Source: Synergistaceae bacterium
GTDB taxonomy: Bacteria > Synergistota > Synergistia > Synergistales > Synergistaceae
Direction: 5' to 3'
Assembly: GCA_031264605.1 (NCBI GenBank)
Contig: JAISDQ010000064.1
Location: forward strand, 1-5,769
DNA length: 5,769 nt
Part shown: positions 4,885 through 5,769 of the stretch, piece by piece
Layout of the letters: each line of letters opens with the position of its first letter
How positions within the stretch are numbered: the first letter of the stretch is position 1
Position numbers and translations under genes: made by a program
Notes under the pieces: generated by a model
What the model was told of the DNA's origin: nothing
The model's input: the letters and a program-made list of their open reading frames with translations, nothing else
Databases searched by the model: none

Positions 4885-5769
4885 ATGGACGGCAGGCTGG
4901 TCGGGATAGCCCGCGAACTCATAAAAATATACGGCGGCTCTCTGCTCGAGGATCCGGACCGCCTGGGGCAACTGCTCGAAGACCGGTGCGGAGACGCCCG
5001 CAGGGAGATATTTCTGCTGTCGTTCGCCCTGAGGGCCGTATTCAAAGGCGGAGTCATTCCGTCCGCCGACGAATTCGCGGCCCGCGCCGAAAAGACCGAG
5101 GAGACGCTCCGGAACAATCTCGGTTTTTCGAAACCGGACGCGTCGTGGGCGGCGGAATCCATTCGCGAACTCCTCGAGGCCTGCGCCGAAGAGGGCGCGG
5201 CGGATACGCGTCTCGAGGCGCACAGGGGTTTTCTGCAAAATATAGGGCGCGTGATGGCGAAACGGCCGCGCACGGCGCTTTTTCGGAAAAAAACCCTGCG
5301 CAACGGATTGCTGCTGCTTTTCATCATCGCGCTGTTTTTGGGGCTTTTCGTGAGGATAACCGAATCCAGGTATACGGTACAGAATGAACACAACCTACTC
5401 TTCCTGGCGCACCTTTCGGGCCCGGACGCGGCGTTCGGGCACGTCCGCCTCAAGGCCGCCCAGCTCGCCGCCGACCCGCGGAACGCCTCCGGCGGCGTGA
5501 AAGGGCGTCCCATAAGGATAAGGCCCTACGATATACCAGTTTTGCCTGAAAAAGCGCTCGAACGCGCGAAGGAAGTACTGCGCGGCAGAGGCGAAGCGAC
5601 TCCGGTCGCCATCATATCGGCTTGCGCCGACGACGTCAACGAGGCCATCGCCGGGCTCGCCGACAGCTTCGAGATACCGTTCGTGGTGACGGAATCGAGC
5701 CGGATGCGCGCCACCATGACGGGGCGGGACCTGCCGAGGCTTTACGTCTTCAGGCTGAACGGCGACAAT
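4885..5769 (+). CDS. Membrane-anchored type I periplasmic-binding-protein receptor (partial, C-terminus beyond right edge)
   Basis: The frame is open from the ATG to the right edge (295 residues visible). Three parts are seen. Residues about 1-100 form a charged, helical, cytoplasmic module with YGGSLLEDPDRLGQLL and RREIFLLSFAL, a pattern I remember from N-termini of varied bacterial multidomain proteins but cannot name. Residues about 141-156 (GLLLLFIIALFLGLFV) are one transmembrane helix; the Arg/Lys-rich stretch before it (KRPR, FRKK) puts the N-terminus inside. From about 168 the sequence resembles the first lobe of Leu/Ile/Val-binding proteins (Peripla_BP_6): NLLFLAHLSGPDAAFG, GGVKGRPIRI, an ALERAKEVL helix, VAIISACADDV, EIPFVVTESS and RLYVFRLN. 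So it is probably a receptor with an extracytoplasmic ligand-binding domain tied to a cytoplasmic module. The ligand is unknown. It has no signal peptide or lipobox, unlike ordinary transporter binding proteins. It is divergent from the HD-GYP gene. Confidence 0.75.
   Translation, partial: MDGRLVGIARELIKIYGGSLLEDPDRLGQLLEDRCGDARREIFLLSFALRAVFKGGVIPSADEFAARAEKTEETLRNNLGFSKPDASWAAESIRELLEACAEEGAADTRLEAHRGFLQNIGRVMAKRPRTALFRKKTLRNGLLLLFIIALFLGLFVRITESRYTVQNEHNLLFLAHLSGPDAAFGHVRLKAAQLAADPRNASGGVKGRPIRIRPYDIPVLPEKALERAKEVLRGRGEATPVAIISACADDVNEAIAGLADSFEIPFVVTESSRMRATMTGRDLPRLYVFRLNGDN

Noticed and set aside
4719..5513. In-frame upstream extension of the HD-GYP gene to a 661-residue protein
   Set aside because: It would run antisense through the receptor gene and both promoters; the extra residues are Ser/Arg/Ala-rich without domain character, while GTG at 4718 has a proper ribosome binding site.

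Overview
This is a bacterial window, moderately GC-rich and densely coding. It carries two convergent-divergent gene pairs and has no RNA genes, mobile elements, CRISPR arrays or long repeats that I can see. Good Shine-Dalgarno sites precede four of the five genes. Isoleucine is often encoded by ATA despite the GC content (11 of 17 Ile codons in the rightmost gene). That codon habit and the gene set would suit an anaerobic lineage such as Synergistota, but this taxonomic guess comes from memory and is weak.

Layout, left to right. (1) Minus strand, 1-407, cut by the left edge: a YgjP/COG1451-type zinc metallopeptidase with the HELCH motif, which seems to lack the family's usual N-terminal segment. 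(2) Minus strand, 412-1803: a COG2509-type FAD-dependent dehydrogenase with a cysteine cluster. It lies 4 bases upstream of gene 1, so the two probably form an operon. (3) A 118-bp divergent intergenic region (1804-1921) with a consensus -10 box and two short perfect inverted repeats. (4) Plus strand, 1922-3388: a complete M17 leucyl aminopeptidase with all metal ligands and catalytic residues. (5) A 139-bp convergent gap (3389-3527) with hairpin potential and an 18-codon ORF overlapping the aminopeptidase stop. (6) Minus strand, 3528-4718: an HD-GYP protein that starts at GTG, in which the histidine of the HD dyad is phenylalanine and GYP reads GYH. (7) A 166-bp divergent region (4719-4884) with promoters and an AT-rich palindrome flanked by GC arms. 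(8) Plus strand, 4885 to the right edge: a membrane-anchored protein with a cytoplasmic helical N-terminal module, one transmembrane helix and an extracytoplasmic type I periplasmic-binding-protein fold.

How they may fit together. The metallopeptidase, the aminopeptidase and a ligand-binding domain of the amino-acid-binding family would suit a peptide- and amino-acid-using cell, but nothing in the sequence shows that the three transcription units work together. The most unusual items are the membrane-anchored solute-binding receptor at the right edge and the degenerate HD-GYP protein transcribed divergently from it. Their shared 166-bp control region makes a functional link between signalling and sensing possible but unproven.
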